This document shows positions 6,455-14,556 of a DNA stretch of 29,164 bases, piece by piece. Each line of letters starts with the position of its first letter. The first letter of the stretch is position 1. Origin of the DNA: an uncultured Porphyromonas sp. (GTDB taxonomy: Bacteria; Bacteroidota; Bacteroidia; Bacteroidales; Porphyromonadaceae); NCBI GenBank assembly GCA_900539155.1, contig UQBE01000026.1, positions 1 to 29,164 of the forward strand, read 5' to 3'. The notes under the pieces were generated by a model. The model searched no databases. It was not told the DNA's origin and saw only the letters and a program-made list of their open reading frames with translations. The translations under genes and the position numbers were made by a program.

Positions 6455-7381
6455 ATGAGCCTAGAACCACGAGAGCAACTGATACGACGCTACAAAACTT
6501 ATCTGAGACTGGAGCAGCACCTCTCAGACAATAGTATAGACTCCTACCTTTACGACTTGGACAAGCTCTACACCTACATAGACGATATGGGGCTTGCTCT
6601 GCAGGAAGTGACGCTGAAACAGCTTAATAACTTTGCAGCGCATCTGCTGGACTTAGGTATCTCTATGCGTTCGCTGGCTCGTGTACTGAGTGGCGTCAAG
6701 AGTTTCTTCCGCTTTCTCATGCTAGAAGAAGAGATAGAGAGCAATCCGACTGAGCTGCTACAGACCCCACCGATACATAAGAAGCTCCCTGAGGTACTCA
6801 CGCTGGCAGAGATAGACAGCTTACTCGGAGCTATCGACGAGGATCGTTTCGAAGCTTCACGAGACACGGCGATCATAGAGGTACTCTACAGCTGCGGGCT
6901 ACGCGTTTCGGAGCTCTGCGGGTTGACCTATTCGGATGTCTTCCTCGACGAAGGCTATCTGCACGTCTGGGGCAAGGGACGCAAGGAGCGGCTGGTGCCG
7001 ATGAGTCCCAAGGCGGTCTCTGACGTGCAGCGCTATCTCAATGATCCCTGTCGCTACAATGCGAAGCCAGAGTATGATCAGTATATCTTCATCTCACGTC
7101 GTGGTCAACCAATCTCTCGTATCACGGTCTTCTGTCTGATCCGTACGCTTGCTGAGCTTGCGGGCATACAGAAGGAGATTAGCCCGCATACGCTAAGACA
7201 CAGCTTCGCTACGCACCTACTCGAGGGTGGGGCTGACCTGCACGCTATCCAGCTGATGATGGGGCACGAAAGCATTGCGACGACAGAGGTCTACACCCAT
7301 GTGGACCGCACCGCACTTCGTGCCGACGTCTTGCGCTACCACCCCCGCAATCAGCAGCACCCTGCTTCGCACGACGAGTGA
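6455..7381 (+). CDS. xerD: Site-specific tyrosine recombinase XerD
   Basis: A 308-residue tyrosine recombinase that with XerC resolves chromosome dimers at dif, coupled to FtsK at the septum. The N-terminal SAM-like core-binding domain spans about 5-95 and the catalytic domain about 115-300. Catalytic residues are visible: Arg150 (CGLRVSEL), Lys174 (WGKGRK), His245 and Arg248 (SPHTLRHS), His271 (MGHESI) and Tyr280 (TTEVYTHVD). Length and motif spacing are those of housekeeping XerC/XerD rather than of a mobile-element integrase, and no attachment site or cargo is nearby. The XerD rather than XerC assignment rests on general similarity and on its place next to aroQ. Transcription ends at the hairpin 7405-7440 shared with the convergent barrel gene. 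Confidence 0.92.
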   Translation: MSLEPREQLIRRYKTYLRLEQHLSDNSIDSYLYDLDKLYTYIDDMGLALQEVTLKQLNNFAAHLLDLGISMRSLARVLSGVKSFFRFLMLEEEIESNPTELLQTPPIHKKLPEVLTLAEIDSLLGAIDEDRFEASRDTAIIEVLYSCGLRVSELCGLTYSDVFLDEGYLHVWGKGRKERLVPMSPKAVSDVQRYLNDPCRYNAKPEYDQYIFISRRGQPISRITVFCLIRTLAELAGIQKEISPHTLRHSFATHLLEGGADLHAIQLMMGHESIATTEVYTHVDRTALRADVLRYHPRNQQHPASHDE

Positions 7382-7404
7382 CCCCCTACACAGTTTTAAA
7401 AGCA

Positions 7405-7440
7405 AAAGCAGGAGACAGCCCGTGAGCCGTCTCCTGCTTT
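7405..7440. terminator. Bidirectional terminator between xerD and the barrel gene
   Basis: AAAGCAGGAGAC (7405-7416) pairs perfectly with GTCTCCTGCTTT (7429-7440) around a 12-base loop. The A/T flanks provide short T-tracts in both directions. It lies between two convergent genes. Confidence 0.8.
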
Positions 7441-7467
7441 GATTGTATTGTAGTGCTTCGCTAAGAC

Positions 7468-8022
7468 TTAGAAGCGATAGGTAGCACCGAGTGTGAGGTA
7501 GGTTAGTCCATAGCCGAACTCACCCATGATAGCCCAGCGGTCGGATAGATAGTAGCGAGTTCCGAAGTGTGCTCCCCAACCGAAGCCAGCTGACGTATCC
7601 TTGTCCTTGATAGCGCCATTAGCCACCTTAGCATTGAAGTTCCAGCTGAGGATGTTTAGTCCGAGCATCAAGCTGAAGTAAGTGTCGAGCCTATCTACAA
7701 ACTGATAGTGCAGAGAGCCACGAGGCCCGATGAGTGTCTGGCTCCATACAGAGCCGCTGTAACCCTTGTAGCGATAGACCTCAGCACCTAGGTAACCACC
7801 CACGCCGATAGATCCGTTGCCGTCAAAGAGACCGCTGACAACGCTGTGGTCAATGCCTAGAGAAAGTGGGGGGAGGAGGACACTGTAGGTGTCGTTGAAA
7901 AGGGTACCACCGATACCGAGTCCGAGGTTGGCAGTTGTTGTCCCCTTGCTAAAGGTAGACTGAGCCTGCGCTGCAAAGCCAAGCGTGAGCATGGCGATGA
8001 GGAGTAGTGCGATTCTTTTCAT
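7468..8022 (-). CDS. Small outer-membrane beta-barrel protein
   Basis: A 184-residue protein with a signal peptide (MKRIALLLIAMLTLGFAAQAQ) followed by amphipathic strands rich in Gly and aromatic residues. It ends YLTLGATYRF, a typical C-terminal barrel strand. It looks like a small Bacteroidetes outer-membrane barrel of the OmpA/OprF-like or PorT-like kind, without a peptidoglycan-binding domain. No catalytic motif is seen; function unknown. It starts 32 bp downstream of typA on the same strand with no visible promoter of its own, so it may be read as the last gene of the typA transcript. Confidence 0.8.
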   Translation of the reverse strand: MKRIALLLIAMLTLGFAAQAQSTFSKGTTTANLGLGIGGTLFNDTYSVLLPPLSLGIDHSVVSGLFDGNGSIGVGGYLGAEVYRYKGYSGSVWSQTLIGPRGSLHYQFVDRLDTYFSLMLGLNILSWNFNAKVANGAIKDKDTSAGFGWGAHFGTRYYLSDRWAIMGEFGYGLTYLTLGATYRF

Positions 8023-8054
8023 AGTTAGTTGTGTTTATGAAGTGATTGGATTGA

Positions 8055-9857
8055 TTATGCTTTATTGGCGCGCTTGCGGTCTAGCTCGTTGAGGAGTATC
8101 TTGCGCAGACGCATTGACTTGGGCGTGACCTCCACATACTCGTCTGCCTTGATATACTCGAGCGCATCCTCTAGGCTGAAGACGACGGGAGGAGCGAGTG
8201 CTACCTTGTCGTCACTACCAGCAGCACGCATGTTGGTGAGCTTCTTGCTCTTGCAGACGTTGACCGTCAGGTCGTTGTCCTTCGTATGCTCGCCGATTAC
8301 CTGACCAGCGTAGACCTCCTCTTGGGGAGCGATGAAGAAGCGACCACGGCTCTGGAGGTTGTTGAGCGCATAGGCAAAGGCGGTACCGCTCTCACCCGCT
8401 ATGATGCTACCATTGTTGCGACGCTCGATGTCGCCGCGCCAAGGACCAAACTCGAGGAAGCGGTGTGCCATAACAGCCTCACCAGCCGAAGCGGTTAGGA
8501 CGCTGTTGTTGAGCCCGATGATGCCTCGCGATGGAATGTTGAAGACTAGGTGTGTACGTCCATTCTTGCTCTCCATAGCGGTCATCTCGCCCTTGCGCTG
8601 TATGACCATATCAATGATACGGCTACTGGTCTCGTCGGGGAGATTGATTGTTAGCTCTTCGATAGGCTCGCACTCTACGCCATCGATTTCCTTGATGATG
8701 ACCTGGGGCTGACCTACCTGTAGCTCGTAACCCTCGCGACGCATAGTCTCGATGAGTACGGAGAGGTGCAGGACGCCACGGCCGAAGACGTTCCACGAGT
8801 CCGCTTGGTCGGTCGTCTCGACACGTAGAGCGAGATTCTTGTCCAGCTCACGCATCAGACGCTCATGGATATGGCGGGAGGTGACAAACTTGCCCTCTCG
8901 GCCGTAGAAGGGAGAGTTGTTGATTGTGAAGAGCATCGACATCGTCGGCTCATCGACCGATATACTATCTAGAGCCTCCGCATGCTCAGGGTCAGCGATG
9001 GTGTCGCCGATGTCAAAGTGGTCAAAGCCCACGATGGCACAAATGTCGCCACTGGAGACGGAGTCTGCTTTTGCCTTGCCAATGCCCTCAAAAGTGTAGA
9101 GCTCCTTGACCTTCTCGCGATGTGGCTCGCGGTCTTTGTGGCAGAGGAGTACGGTGTCTCCGTTGTGTATGGTGCCACGATGCACGCGCCCCACAGCGAT
9201 ACGTCCCACGTAGGAGCTGTAGTCTAGCGAGGTAATCAGCATCTGTAGAGGACCGTCCAGCTGTTGCGGAGCAGGTATCTCAGAGATGATTGCATCGAGT
9301 AGGGGAGTGATGTCCTCTGTCGGCTTCTCCACGTCACGGCTCATCCAGCCCTGCTTGGCACTACCGAAGAGCGTGACGAAGTCAAGCTGGTCATCCGTAG
9401 CCTCAAGCGAAGCCATCAAGTCGAAGACCATATCTTGCACCTCCATAGGGCGGCAGTTGGGCTTGTCCACTTTGTTGATGACGACAATCGGCTTGAGTCC
9501 TATGGCAAGGGCTTTCTGCAGTACGAAGCGGGTCTGAGGCATTGGTCCCTCGAAGGCATCTACCAGTAGTAGGCAACCGTCGGCCATGTTGAGCACGCGC
9601 TCCACCTCACCACCGAAGTCGGCGTGTCCCGGGGTATCGATGACGTTTATCTTGACCCCTTTGTAAGTGATGCTGACATTCTTCGAAACGATTGTGATGC
9701 CTCGCTCTCGCTCTAGGTCGTTGTTATCTAGAAAGGTGTCGACCTCTGCAGCCTTGTCCTCTCGAAAGAGCTTAGCTGCGAGAAGCATTTTGTCGACGAT
9801 GGTTGTCTTACCGTGGTCGACGTGAGCGATGATAGCTATGTTTCGTATTTCCTGCAT
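8055..9857 (-). CDS. typA: Translational GTPase TypA/BipA
   Basis: A 600-residue ribosome-associated GTPase of the EF-G family, involved in 50S assembly and stress adaptation. The G1 motif AHVDHGKTT is at residues 11-19, G2 is RGITI, G3 is DTPGHADFGGEVER and G4 is NKVDKP. They are followed by domain II (about 200-300), an EF-G III-like domain, an EF-G V-like domain, and the TypA-specific C-terminal domain with GPWRGDIERRNNGSIIAGE...YALNNLQSRG. Full length and intact. Its promoter box is at 9889-9896, just before a heptamer tract and a palindromic repeat array. Confidence 0.97.
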   Translation of the reverse strand: MQEIRNIAIIAHVDHGKTTIVDKMLLAAKLFREDKAAEVDTFLDNNDLERERGITIVSKNVSITYKGVKINVIDTPGHADFGGEVERVLNMADGCLLLVDAFEGPMPQTRFVLQKALAIGLKPIVVINKVDKPNCRPMEVQDMVFDLMASLEATDDQLDFVTLFGSAKQGWMSRDVEKPTEDITPLLDAIISEIPAPQQLDGPLQMLITSLDYSSYVGRIAVGRVHRGTIHNGDTVLLCHKDREPHREKVKELYTFEGIGKAKADSVSSGDICAIVGFDHFDIGDTIADPEHAEALDSISVDEPTMSMLFTINNSPFYGREGKFVTSRHIHERLMRELDKNLALRVETTDQADSWNVFGRGVLHLSVLIETMRREGYELQVGQPQVIIKEIDGVECEPIEELTINLPDETSSRIIDMVIQRKGEMTAMESKNGRTHLVFNIPSRGIIGLNNSVLTASAGEAVMAHRFLEFGPWRGDIERRNNGSIIAGESGTAFAYALNNLQSRGRFFIAPQEEVYAGQVIGEHTKDNDLTVNVCKSKKLTNMRAAGSDDKVALAPPVVFSLEDALEYIKADEYVEVTPKSMRLRKILLNELDRKRANKA

Positions 9858-9888
9858 TTGTGTGGATTCGTATCCTTGTTAATCGGTG

Positions 9889-9896
9889 CAAAGGTA
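9889..9896 (-). promoter_or_regulatory. -7 box for typA
   Basis: TACCTTTG on the minus strand, with a start near 9882 and a leader of about 25 nt. No clear TTG -33 element; the upstream DNA is G-rich heptamer sequence. Confidence 0.6.
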
Positions 9897-9922
9897 CGAA
9901 AAACGGCGGGGAGAGATAGGGT

Positions 9923-9971
9923 TTAGGGATTAGAAGTTAGAGATTAGAGGTGAGAGGGTAGAGATTAGGAC
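9923..9971 (+). repeat. Tandem heptamer tract, consensus TTAGAGR
   Basis: Seven consecutive 7-base units in perfect phase: TTAGGGA, TTAGAAG, TTAGAGA, TTAGAGG, TGAGAGG, GTAGAGA, TTAGGAC. Short copies recur at 10742-10755 (minus) and 17461-17481. It directly adjoins the 22-bp array that starts at 9987. Confidence 0.8.
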
Positions 9972-9986
9972 CACAGTTTGTGGCTT

Positions 9987-10080
9987 GTTCCTCCCTTGGA
10001 ACCGAAAAGTTCCTCCGCTGGAACCGAAAAGTTCCTCCCTTGGAACTAAAAAGTTCCAAGAGGGGAACCAGTTTTGGAAC
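9987..10080. repeat. 22-bp palindrome array (GTTCC-N6-GGAAC, 4 units)
   Basis: Units GTTCC-N6-GGAAC of 16 bp start at 9987, 10009, 10031 and 10053, exactly 22 bp apart. The 6-bp spacers are CGAAAA, CGAAAA and TAAAAA. A half unit (TTGGAAC) ends at 10080. The fourth unit is inverted relative to the first three. The reverse complement of the second unit is identical to the unit at 29089-29104. The flank after the last unit is also shared, inverted, with 29049-29070. Confidence 0.9.
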
Positions 10081-10138
10081 TCGTATATGCTACGAAGATA
10101 GCGTGATACGAGCGAGCCTTCTTGTGTCCTAAAATGAA

Positions 10139-10174
10139 AAAGTCCCTAGCGCTAGAGATAGCACTAGGGACTTT
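10139..10174 (-). terminator. Intrinsic terminator of ribH
   Basis: Fifteen-base arms (10139-10153 and 10160-10174) pair with a single non-Watson-Crick position around a 6-base loop. On the minus strand the stem ends GGGACTTT followed by TTC. It lies 21 bp beyond the ribH stop. Confidence 0.75.
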
Positions 10175-10195
10175 GTCGTAATATAGGTCGGGGCG

Positions 10196-10702
10196 TTACC
10201 CTTGTATTGCAGCTCTGATGTCGATCATCTGGAGGGCAGCGATGGCGCACTCGGAGCCTTTGTTGCCTACGGCACCACCAGAGCGGGCACGAGCCTGCTC
10301 GATGTTCTCGACGGTGACGAGCCCGAAGATGACCGGTGCCTTGCCACGCAGGTTGAGCTCGGTAGCTCCCTCGGTGACACTGTCACAGATGAGGTCGTAG
10401 TGCGAGGTCTCGCCACGTATGACGCAGCCGATGATGATGATAGCGTCATAGGGCTGGGTCGCCTCACTGAGTAGGGTCGCCGTATAGGTGAGCTCGAAAG
10501 CACCTGGCACTGAGAAGGTCTCAATCTGTTGGCGCTCGAGTCCGCACTCCAGGAGTGTCGTGACAGCTCCGTCGCGGAGGGCATGCGTAATCTCAGCGTT
10601 CCACTCCGAGTAGACGACAGCGATGCGATGGACGTCTGCCGTGCGTCTGTGTTGGAGCGTGTAGTGAGCCGGTGTCTGCTGGCTGTGGAGTTGTGAAGAC
10701 AT
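10196..10702 (-). CDS. ribH: 6,7-dimethyl-8-ribityllumazine synthase
   Basis: It condenses 5-amino-6-ribitylamino-uracil with 3,4-dihydroxy-2-butanone 4-phosphate, the penultimate step of riboflavin synthesis, and usually forms icosahedral or pentameric assemblies in the cytoplasm. Signatures: SEWNAEITHALRDGA, VPGAFELTYTA, GCVIRGETSHYD (catalytic His), PVIFGLVTVENIEQA and GNKGSECAIAALQM. Length of 168 is normal, with a short variable N-terminus. The 57-bp gap to the upstream TPR gene has no promoter box, so the two are probably co-transcribed. A terminator follows at 10139-10174. Confidence 0.95.
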   Translation of the reverse strand: MSSQLHSQQTPAHYTLQHRRTADVHRIAVVYSEWNAEITHALRDGAVTTLLECGLERQQIETFSVPGAFELTYTATLLSEATQPYDAIIIIGCVIRGETSHYDLICDSVTEGATELNLRGKAPVIFGLVTVENIEQARARSGGAVGNKGSECAIAALQMIDIRAAIQG

Positions 10703-10741
10703 GGGAAGTGGAAATAATTATAAAGGCTAGTGGCACTAGTG

Positions 10742-10755
10742 CCTCTAATCTCTAA
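10742..10755 (-). repeat. Short TTAGAGR heptamer pair next to a palindrome
   Basis: TTAGAGA TTAGAGG on the minus strand, the same two heptamers as at 9937-9950. It overlaps the end of a perfect 12-bp palindrome GGCACTAGTGCC (10732-10743). It sits in the 57-bp gap between the TPR gene and ribH; no 22-bp array accompanies it. Confidence 0.65.
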
Positions 10756-10759
10756 ATAC

Positions 10760-11449
10760 TTACTTCTTGAGCTGAGCCTCTACGCGGATGATGGAGGACT
10801 CGATGCTCTCAGACTCAGGAGCTGTGTAGTACTTGTCCTGTATCTCTTTGTAAGCCTTGAGTGCCTTGTCGTACTGTCCTAGCTCCTCGTAGACATGCCC
10901 TGCCTTGATGAGACAGCTGGGTGAGATGACGGGATTGTCAGCTGCCTTGGCTGCATCCATAAAGTACTTAGCAGCCTCCTCATACTTGCCCAGCTCTACG
11001 TAGCAGTCGCCGATGAGACGGGTGAGAGAGGGTGCGACCATCTTCTCCTTTGCCTTGAACTCCTTGAGCTCGCGGATGGCCTCCTCGTACTTGCCCTCGT
11101 CGTAGTAGATGATACCAGCGTAGGCGTGAGCTAGCTTGCCAGCATCGGTGCTGCTATACTTGTCAGCAATCTCTAGGAGACCCATGGATCCAGCTGAGGG
11201 GGCGCTGAGCGCAGCACTATCTGCACCTGCCATAAATTGCTCCTCAGCAGCATATAGCTCTGTCGAAGCCTTCTCAGCGCGGGGATTGACTACCTTGTGG
11301 ATGTAGAACCAGATGCCAAAGCCTAGCACGATGACACCCAGCACACACCAGATGATGGTCTTGCTGTACTTCTCAATGAATTGCTCGCTACGAGACACAA
11401 ACTCCTCAGAGTGGTGAGAGCCTTGTGACCCAGATTCTTTTACTGCCAT
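10760..11449 (-). CDS. Single-pass membrane protein with TPR repeats (YfgM-like architecture)
   Basis: A 229-residue protein with a short charged N-terminus, one membrane helix (about residues 31-51, TIIWCVLGVIVLGFGIWFYIH), then tetratricopeptide repeats. Recognisable units include ADKYSSTDAGKLAHAYAGIIYYDEGKYEEA and YVELGKYEEAAKYFMDAAK, with YEELGQYDKALKAYKEI near the end. The layout (N-terminal anchor, periplasmic TPRs, about 220 residues) is that of YfgM/ancillary SecYEG-type proteins, conserved in Bacteroidetes. The actual partner cannot be read from the sequence. It is upstream of ribH and has its own -7 box at 11508-11515. Confidence 0.85.
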   Translation of the reverse strand: MAVKESGSQGSHHSEEFVSRSEQFIEKYSKTIIWCVLGVIVLGFGIWFYIHKVVNPRAEKASTELYAAEEQFMAGADSAALSAPSAGSMGLLEIADKYSSTDAGKLAHAYAGIIYYDEGKYEEAIRELKEFKAKEKMVAPSLTRLIGDCYVELGKYEEAAKYFMDAAKAADNPVISPSCLIKAGHVYEELGQYDKALKAYKEIQDKYYTAPESESIESSIIRVEAQLKK

Positions 11450-11507
11450 ACTATATCAGTTCGTTTTTTGTTGTTATCTATTTCTATGTAGGGAGAGTTA
11501 TTGACTG

Positions 11508-11515
11508 CAAAGTTA
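11508..11515 (-). promoter_or_regulatory. -7 box for the TPR gene/ribH unit
   Basis: TAACTTTG on the minus strand, predicted start near 11501, leader about 52 nt. No convincing -33 TTG. Confidence 0.5.
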
Positions 11516-11569
11516 GCAGTTTCGGGGGAATAAATCACGCTTTTGCCTTTTTTGACCTGGATAAATGGG

Positions 11570-12445
11570 TCAATCGATGTAGCGACGAGTAATCTCCCCG
11601 TAGCTATCTATGCGTCTATCTCGCAGGTAAGGCCACCAGCGTCGGACTAGCTCGGTGCGCTCTAAGTCGAGCTCTACGACGGTGCACGCCTCCTCCGTCT
11701 GACTCAAATCGCAAAGCATCTCGCCCTGCTGACCTGTGACGAAGCTGTGACCCCAAAACTGTATCCCCTCGGTGACGCCTGACGGGTCGGGCTCGTAGCC
11801 GACACGATTCACCGCAATGACGGGGAGGTTGTTGGCGACAGCATGACCACGCTGCACCAGTTGCCACGCATCGATCTGTCGTTGCTGCTCTTCAGGCGTG
11901 TCGTAGGCGGCGGTGCCGATGGCGGTAGGGTAGATGAGTAGCTCGGCACCCTTGAGCGCCATAAGACGTGCAGCCTCGGGGTACCACTGATCCCAGCAGA
12001 TGAGGATGCCGAGACGACCCACGGAGGTGTCGATGGGCTCGAAGCCTAGGTCGCCTGGGGTGAAGTAAAACTTCTCGTAGTAGGCCGGGTCATCTGGTAT
12101 GTGCATCTTGCGGTAGCGACCCGCTATGGAGCCGTCACGCTCGAGCACTACGGCGGTGTTGTGGTAAAGGCCTGTGGCGCGCTTCTCAAAGAGTGAGAGG
12201 ACGATTACCACGCCCAGCTCACGTGCTAAGGCGCCGAAGCTTTCGGTCGAGGGCCCGGGTATTGTCTCCGCTTGGTCAAAGAGTGCGACATCTTCTGTCT
12301 GGCAGAAGTATAGCCCGTTGTGTAGCTCCTGTAGCACAATCAGCTTGGCACCCTCGTGGGCTAGCTGGCGGATGCGCTCTTGGAGGCGGTGGATATTGTC
12401 TGCATGGTCAGCACCATTGTGCTGCTGTATGATACCTACTTTCAT
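11570..12445 (-). CDS. aguB: N-carbamoylputrescine amidase
   Basis: A 291-residue nitrilase-superfamily hydrolase that converts N-carbamoylputrescine to putrescine, CO2 and ammonia. The catalytic triad is visible: Glu40 (LIVLQELHN), Lys113 (YRKMHIPDDPAYYEKFYFTPGD) and Cys150 (GILICWDQWYPEAARLMALKGAE). The long HIPDDPAYYEKFYFTPGD motif is characteristic of AguB among carbon-nitrogen hydrolases. Its start overlaps the aguA stop by 4 bp (12442-12445), so translational coupling is likely. Last gene of the receptor-lipoprotein-aguA-aguB run; no clear intrinsic terminator follows. Confidence 0.95.
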   Translation of the reverse strand: MKVGIIQQHNGADHADNIHRLQERIRQLAHEGAKLIVLQELHNGLYFCQTEDVALFDQAETIPGPSTESFGALARELGVVIVLSLFEKRATGLYHNTAVVLERDGSIAGRYRKMHIPDDPAYYEKFYFTPGDLGFEPIDTSVGRLGILICWDQWYPEAARLMALKGAELLIYPTAIGTAAYDTPEEQQRQIDAWQLVQRGHAVANNLPVIAVNRVGYEPDPSGVTEGIQFWGHSFVTGQQGEMLCDLSQTEEACTVVELDLERTELVRRWWPYLRDRRIDSYGEITRRYID

Positions 12446-13512
12446 CTTATTATGGTGTCTAGAAGTGAAGGATTGAGGAAGCCTTGCGGTATCTGCATAG
12501 AGATGCAGTGCAGGCTGCCGTGCTGCTCGAGCAGTATGGAGCAGTCGATAGGCACGACCTCGAGGTGAGGCAGTGCTTGCTGGAGTATGCGCTGCGCCTC
12601 GCTGTCGGTGCTGCGCCCGTAGATGGGGAGCAGGAGCGCGCCGTTGACGAGGAGAAAGTTCGCATAGGTGGCTGGTATGAGGCAGTCCGCCTCATAGCGT
12701 GAGGGGTAGTCGCCCACGTCGGGCAGAGCGATCAGTCGCAAGTTGGGGCGCTGACGAGCCAGCTCTTGAAGCTGACGCTCTAGCAGTGTCAAAGCGGCGA
12801 AGCTCTGCGCCGTAGGGTCGCTCGGAGAGACATATATAATAGTGTTGGGGTCGACGAAGCGGGCGATCGTGTCTATATGCCCATCGGTATCATCGCCTGG
12901 CAGGGGAGCCACTTCGAGCGAGCAGTAGTCGGTCAGCCCGAGACGCGCTAGCAACTCCTTATATATATGGGGTGCTTCGTAGAGGTGTGCGTTGCGGTGC
13001 GGGTCCTCTACGCAGGACTTGGTGGTTAGGAGAAAGCCCTCGCCATTGCACTCCAAGGCTCCTCCCTCGAAGGTCAAGTCCAAAGCGTCTAAGTAAGCGA
13101 CTTCTGGGGCAAAGAGCTTGTCAGCGACGAGGTGACGCACCACTTGGTTGTCAAGCGTCGCGCCAAACTTACCGCCCCAAGCGTTGAAAGTAAAGTCTAC
13201 GATGCCACGCACTCCACTGGGACTCTGGAGAGCCAGAGGACCGTAGTCACGGCACCACGTATCGTTGGTAGGGCAGGGGACGAGTAGGCAGCGCTTACGT
13301 AGCTCCGATGGTAGAGAGGCGTACTCCGTAGCATCTTCAGGCACGAGTAGCACGACTGGTTCGAAGCGTGTCACCTGCTCGATGATGGCGCAGTAGGTGC
13401 GCTGTACCTCGGGAAGAATCGGTGCCCAGTCGCTCTGGCTGTGTGGCCAGGCGAGGAGGATAGCATCTTGTGGCACCCACTCGGGGAGCATTTGCATAGT
13501 CTCTTGTGTCAT
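12442..13512 (-). CDS. aguA: Agmatine deiminase
   Basis: It hydrolyses agmatine to N-carbamoylputrescine and ammonia (peptidyl-arginine deiminase-like fold, PAD_porph family). Length of 356 is normal. Motifs: NDTWCRDYGPLAL, DFTFNAWGGKF, EGGALECNGEG, GDDTDGHIDTIARF and the C-terminal nucleophile Cys336 in LHCISMQIP. The family usually shows a Gly-rich stretch just before the HC; here it reads EQHGSLHC, a mild deviation. The gene is 15 bp downstream of the DUF4249 lipoprotein and overlaps aguB. The arginine decarboxylase that would supply agmatine is not in the window, so agmatine may also come from outside the cell. Confidence 0.95.
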   Translation of the reverse strand: MTQETMQMLPEWVPQDAILLAWPHSQSDWAPILPEVQRTYCAIIEQVTRFEPVVLLVPEDATEYASLPSELRKRCLLVPCPTNDTWCRDYGPLALQSPSGVRGIVDFTFNAWGGKFGATLDNQVVRHLVADKLFAPEVAYLDALDLTFEGGALECNGEGFLLTTKSCVEDPHRNAHLYEAPHIYKELLARLGLTDYCSLEVAPLPGDDTDGHIDTIARFVDPNTIIYVSPSDPTAQSFAALTLLERQLQELARQRPNLRLIALPDVGDYPSRYEADCLIPATYANFLLVNGALLLPIYGRSTDSEAQRILQQALPHLEVVPIDCSILLEQHGSLHCISMQIPQGFLNPSLLDTIIR

Positions 13513-13527
13513 AAGTCTCTCACTGCC

Positions 13528-14544
13528 TTAGTGTGTCACGATCTGAAGGTCTTGACGCTGGGCCGCAGCCATACTACCCAATATACCGAGACCATCGTGG
13601 ATGTTGTTGTAGATGAGGATAGGCTCAGTGAGGCCCGTCTCACTCACACTGTTGTAGCGGTCTGAGGTAACCGTCTGCCAGTAGTGATAGAGGTCGCCCG
13701 TGATTGCATAAACGGTGACACGCAGGGCGACATAGTCCGATACAGCGTTCGTAGTCTGCGTCTCATCTGTAGAGCCGTCGGCATTGCAGACCCGCGTGGC
13801 AAAGGTGAGCGTCGTCCTGAGCGTATAGTCGCTCGTCGAGACGTTAGAGCCCGCGAGCAGATTCATCGGATAGGCATTGGCCGACTCGAAGATTAGGTCG
13901 CCACTGCTAAACTTTGCTAGGCTTGGGTCCTGCAGCTGCTCCTGAAACCATCTGTATTCCTCTGGTTGGATGCCCTCTCCGCGCATCACTGCTTGCCGCT
14001 CTACGATGATACGGTAGTAGCTATCCTTCGTGATGCCTTGGAGTGGGATGGATAGTTCGTAGTTTTGAACCTCTAGGTACTGCCCTTTCTGAAGATTTAC
14101 GTTTGAAGCGTTGTTACGACGACTCTTGTCCAGCGTCTTGACCTCTACGGTGCCGAGCTTAGGCTGTGCGGGTACGGTGGTAACGGCTGAAGCTGCCTTG
14201 AGTCCCGGCTTCTCCACCGATACTGCTATGCGGTCGCCCGTCTGAGGCTTGTATTGCGCTACCTCGCTGAGCGGTATGAGCTGATCGTTGACCTGAAGCG
14301 TCATACGATAGGGGCAGTCGGGGTGGTCGTAGGGGTAGTAAACATTCGTACTAGGCGAAGCGACACCCGTTGGCTTGCTCTCGGAGAGCGAAATGTCGAT
14401 GCCTTGCTGCTCCGTAGCGACCGCATTGATGACAATACGAGGCGTGTTGTCGCCTAGGTCGAGAGGTATGAGCGTCTGGCAACCCGCGAGGAGCGTGATG
14501 AGTAGAGTGCTACTGGCCAACTGTATATATTGTATAGGTCTCAT
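13528..14544 (-). CDS. DUF4249-family outer-membrane lipoprotein
   Basis: A 338-residue lipoprotein: signal sequence with lipobox LLAGC, lipidated Cys22. An Ig-like beta-rich body follows, with PRIVINAVATEQQGIDISLSES near the start, typical of DUF4249. These proteins are encoded next to TonB-dependent receptors in Bacteroidetes and are presumed to be surface partners of the receptor, analogous to SusD though unrelated in sequence. Here it follows the receptor by 12 bp and precedes aguA by 15 bp. The ligand is unknown. Confidence 0.85.
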   Translation of the reverse strand: MRPIQYIQLASSTLLITLLAGCQTLIPLDLGDNTPRIVINAVATEQQGIDISLSESKPTGVASPSTNVYYPYDHPDCPYRMTLQVNDQLIPLSEVAQYKPQTGDRIAVSVEKPGLKAASAVTTVPAQPKLGTVEVKTLDKSRRNNASNVNLQKGQYLEVQNYELSIPLQGITKDSYYRIIVERQAVMRGEGIQPEEYRWFQEQLQDPSLAKFSSGDLIFESANAYPMNLLAGSNVSTSDYTLRTTLTFATRVCNADGSTDETQTTNAVSDYVALRVTVYAITGDLYHYWQTVTSDRYNSVSETGLTEPILIYNNIHDGLGILGSMAAAQRQDLQIVTH

Positions 14545-14556
14545 AGTGGTCTTAGG

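Larger units (their letters stand above)
9858..10195. other. 338-bp gene-free region between ribH and typA
   Basis: It holds the typA promoter box (9889-9896), a TTAGAGR heptamer tract (9923-9971), a small CCACA/TGTGG hairpin (9971-9983), a 22-bp palindrome array (9987-10080) and the ribH terminator (10139-10174). No coding frame is credible. Confidence 0.75.

Noticed and set aside
6455..7381. Integrase of a mobile island
   Set aside because: Length and motifs are those of housekeeping XerD, with aroQ beside it and no cargo or attachment sites.
11541..11575. Terminator after aguB
   Set aside because: TGACC/GGTCA pair around the stop codon, but the T-run is on the wrong side for the minus strand.
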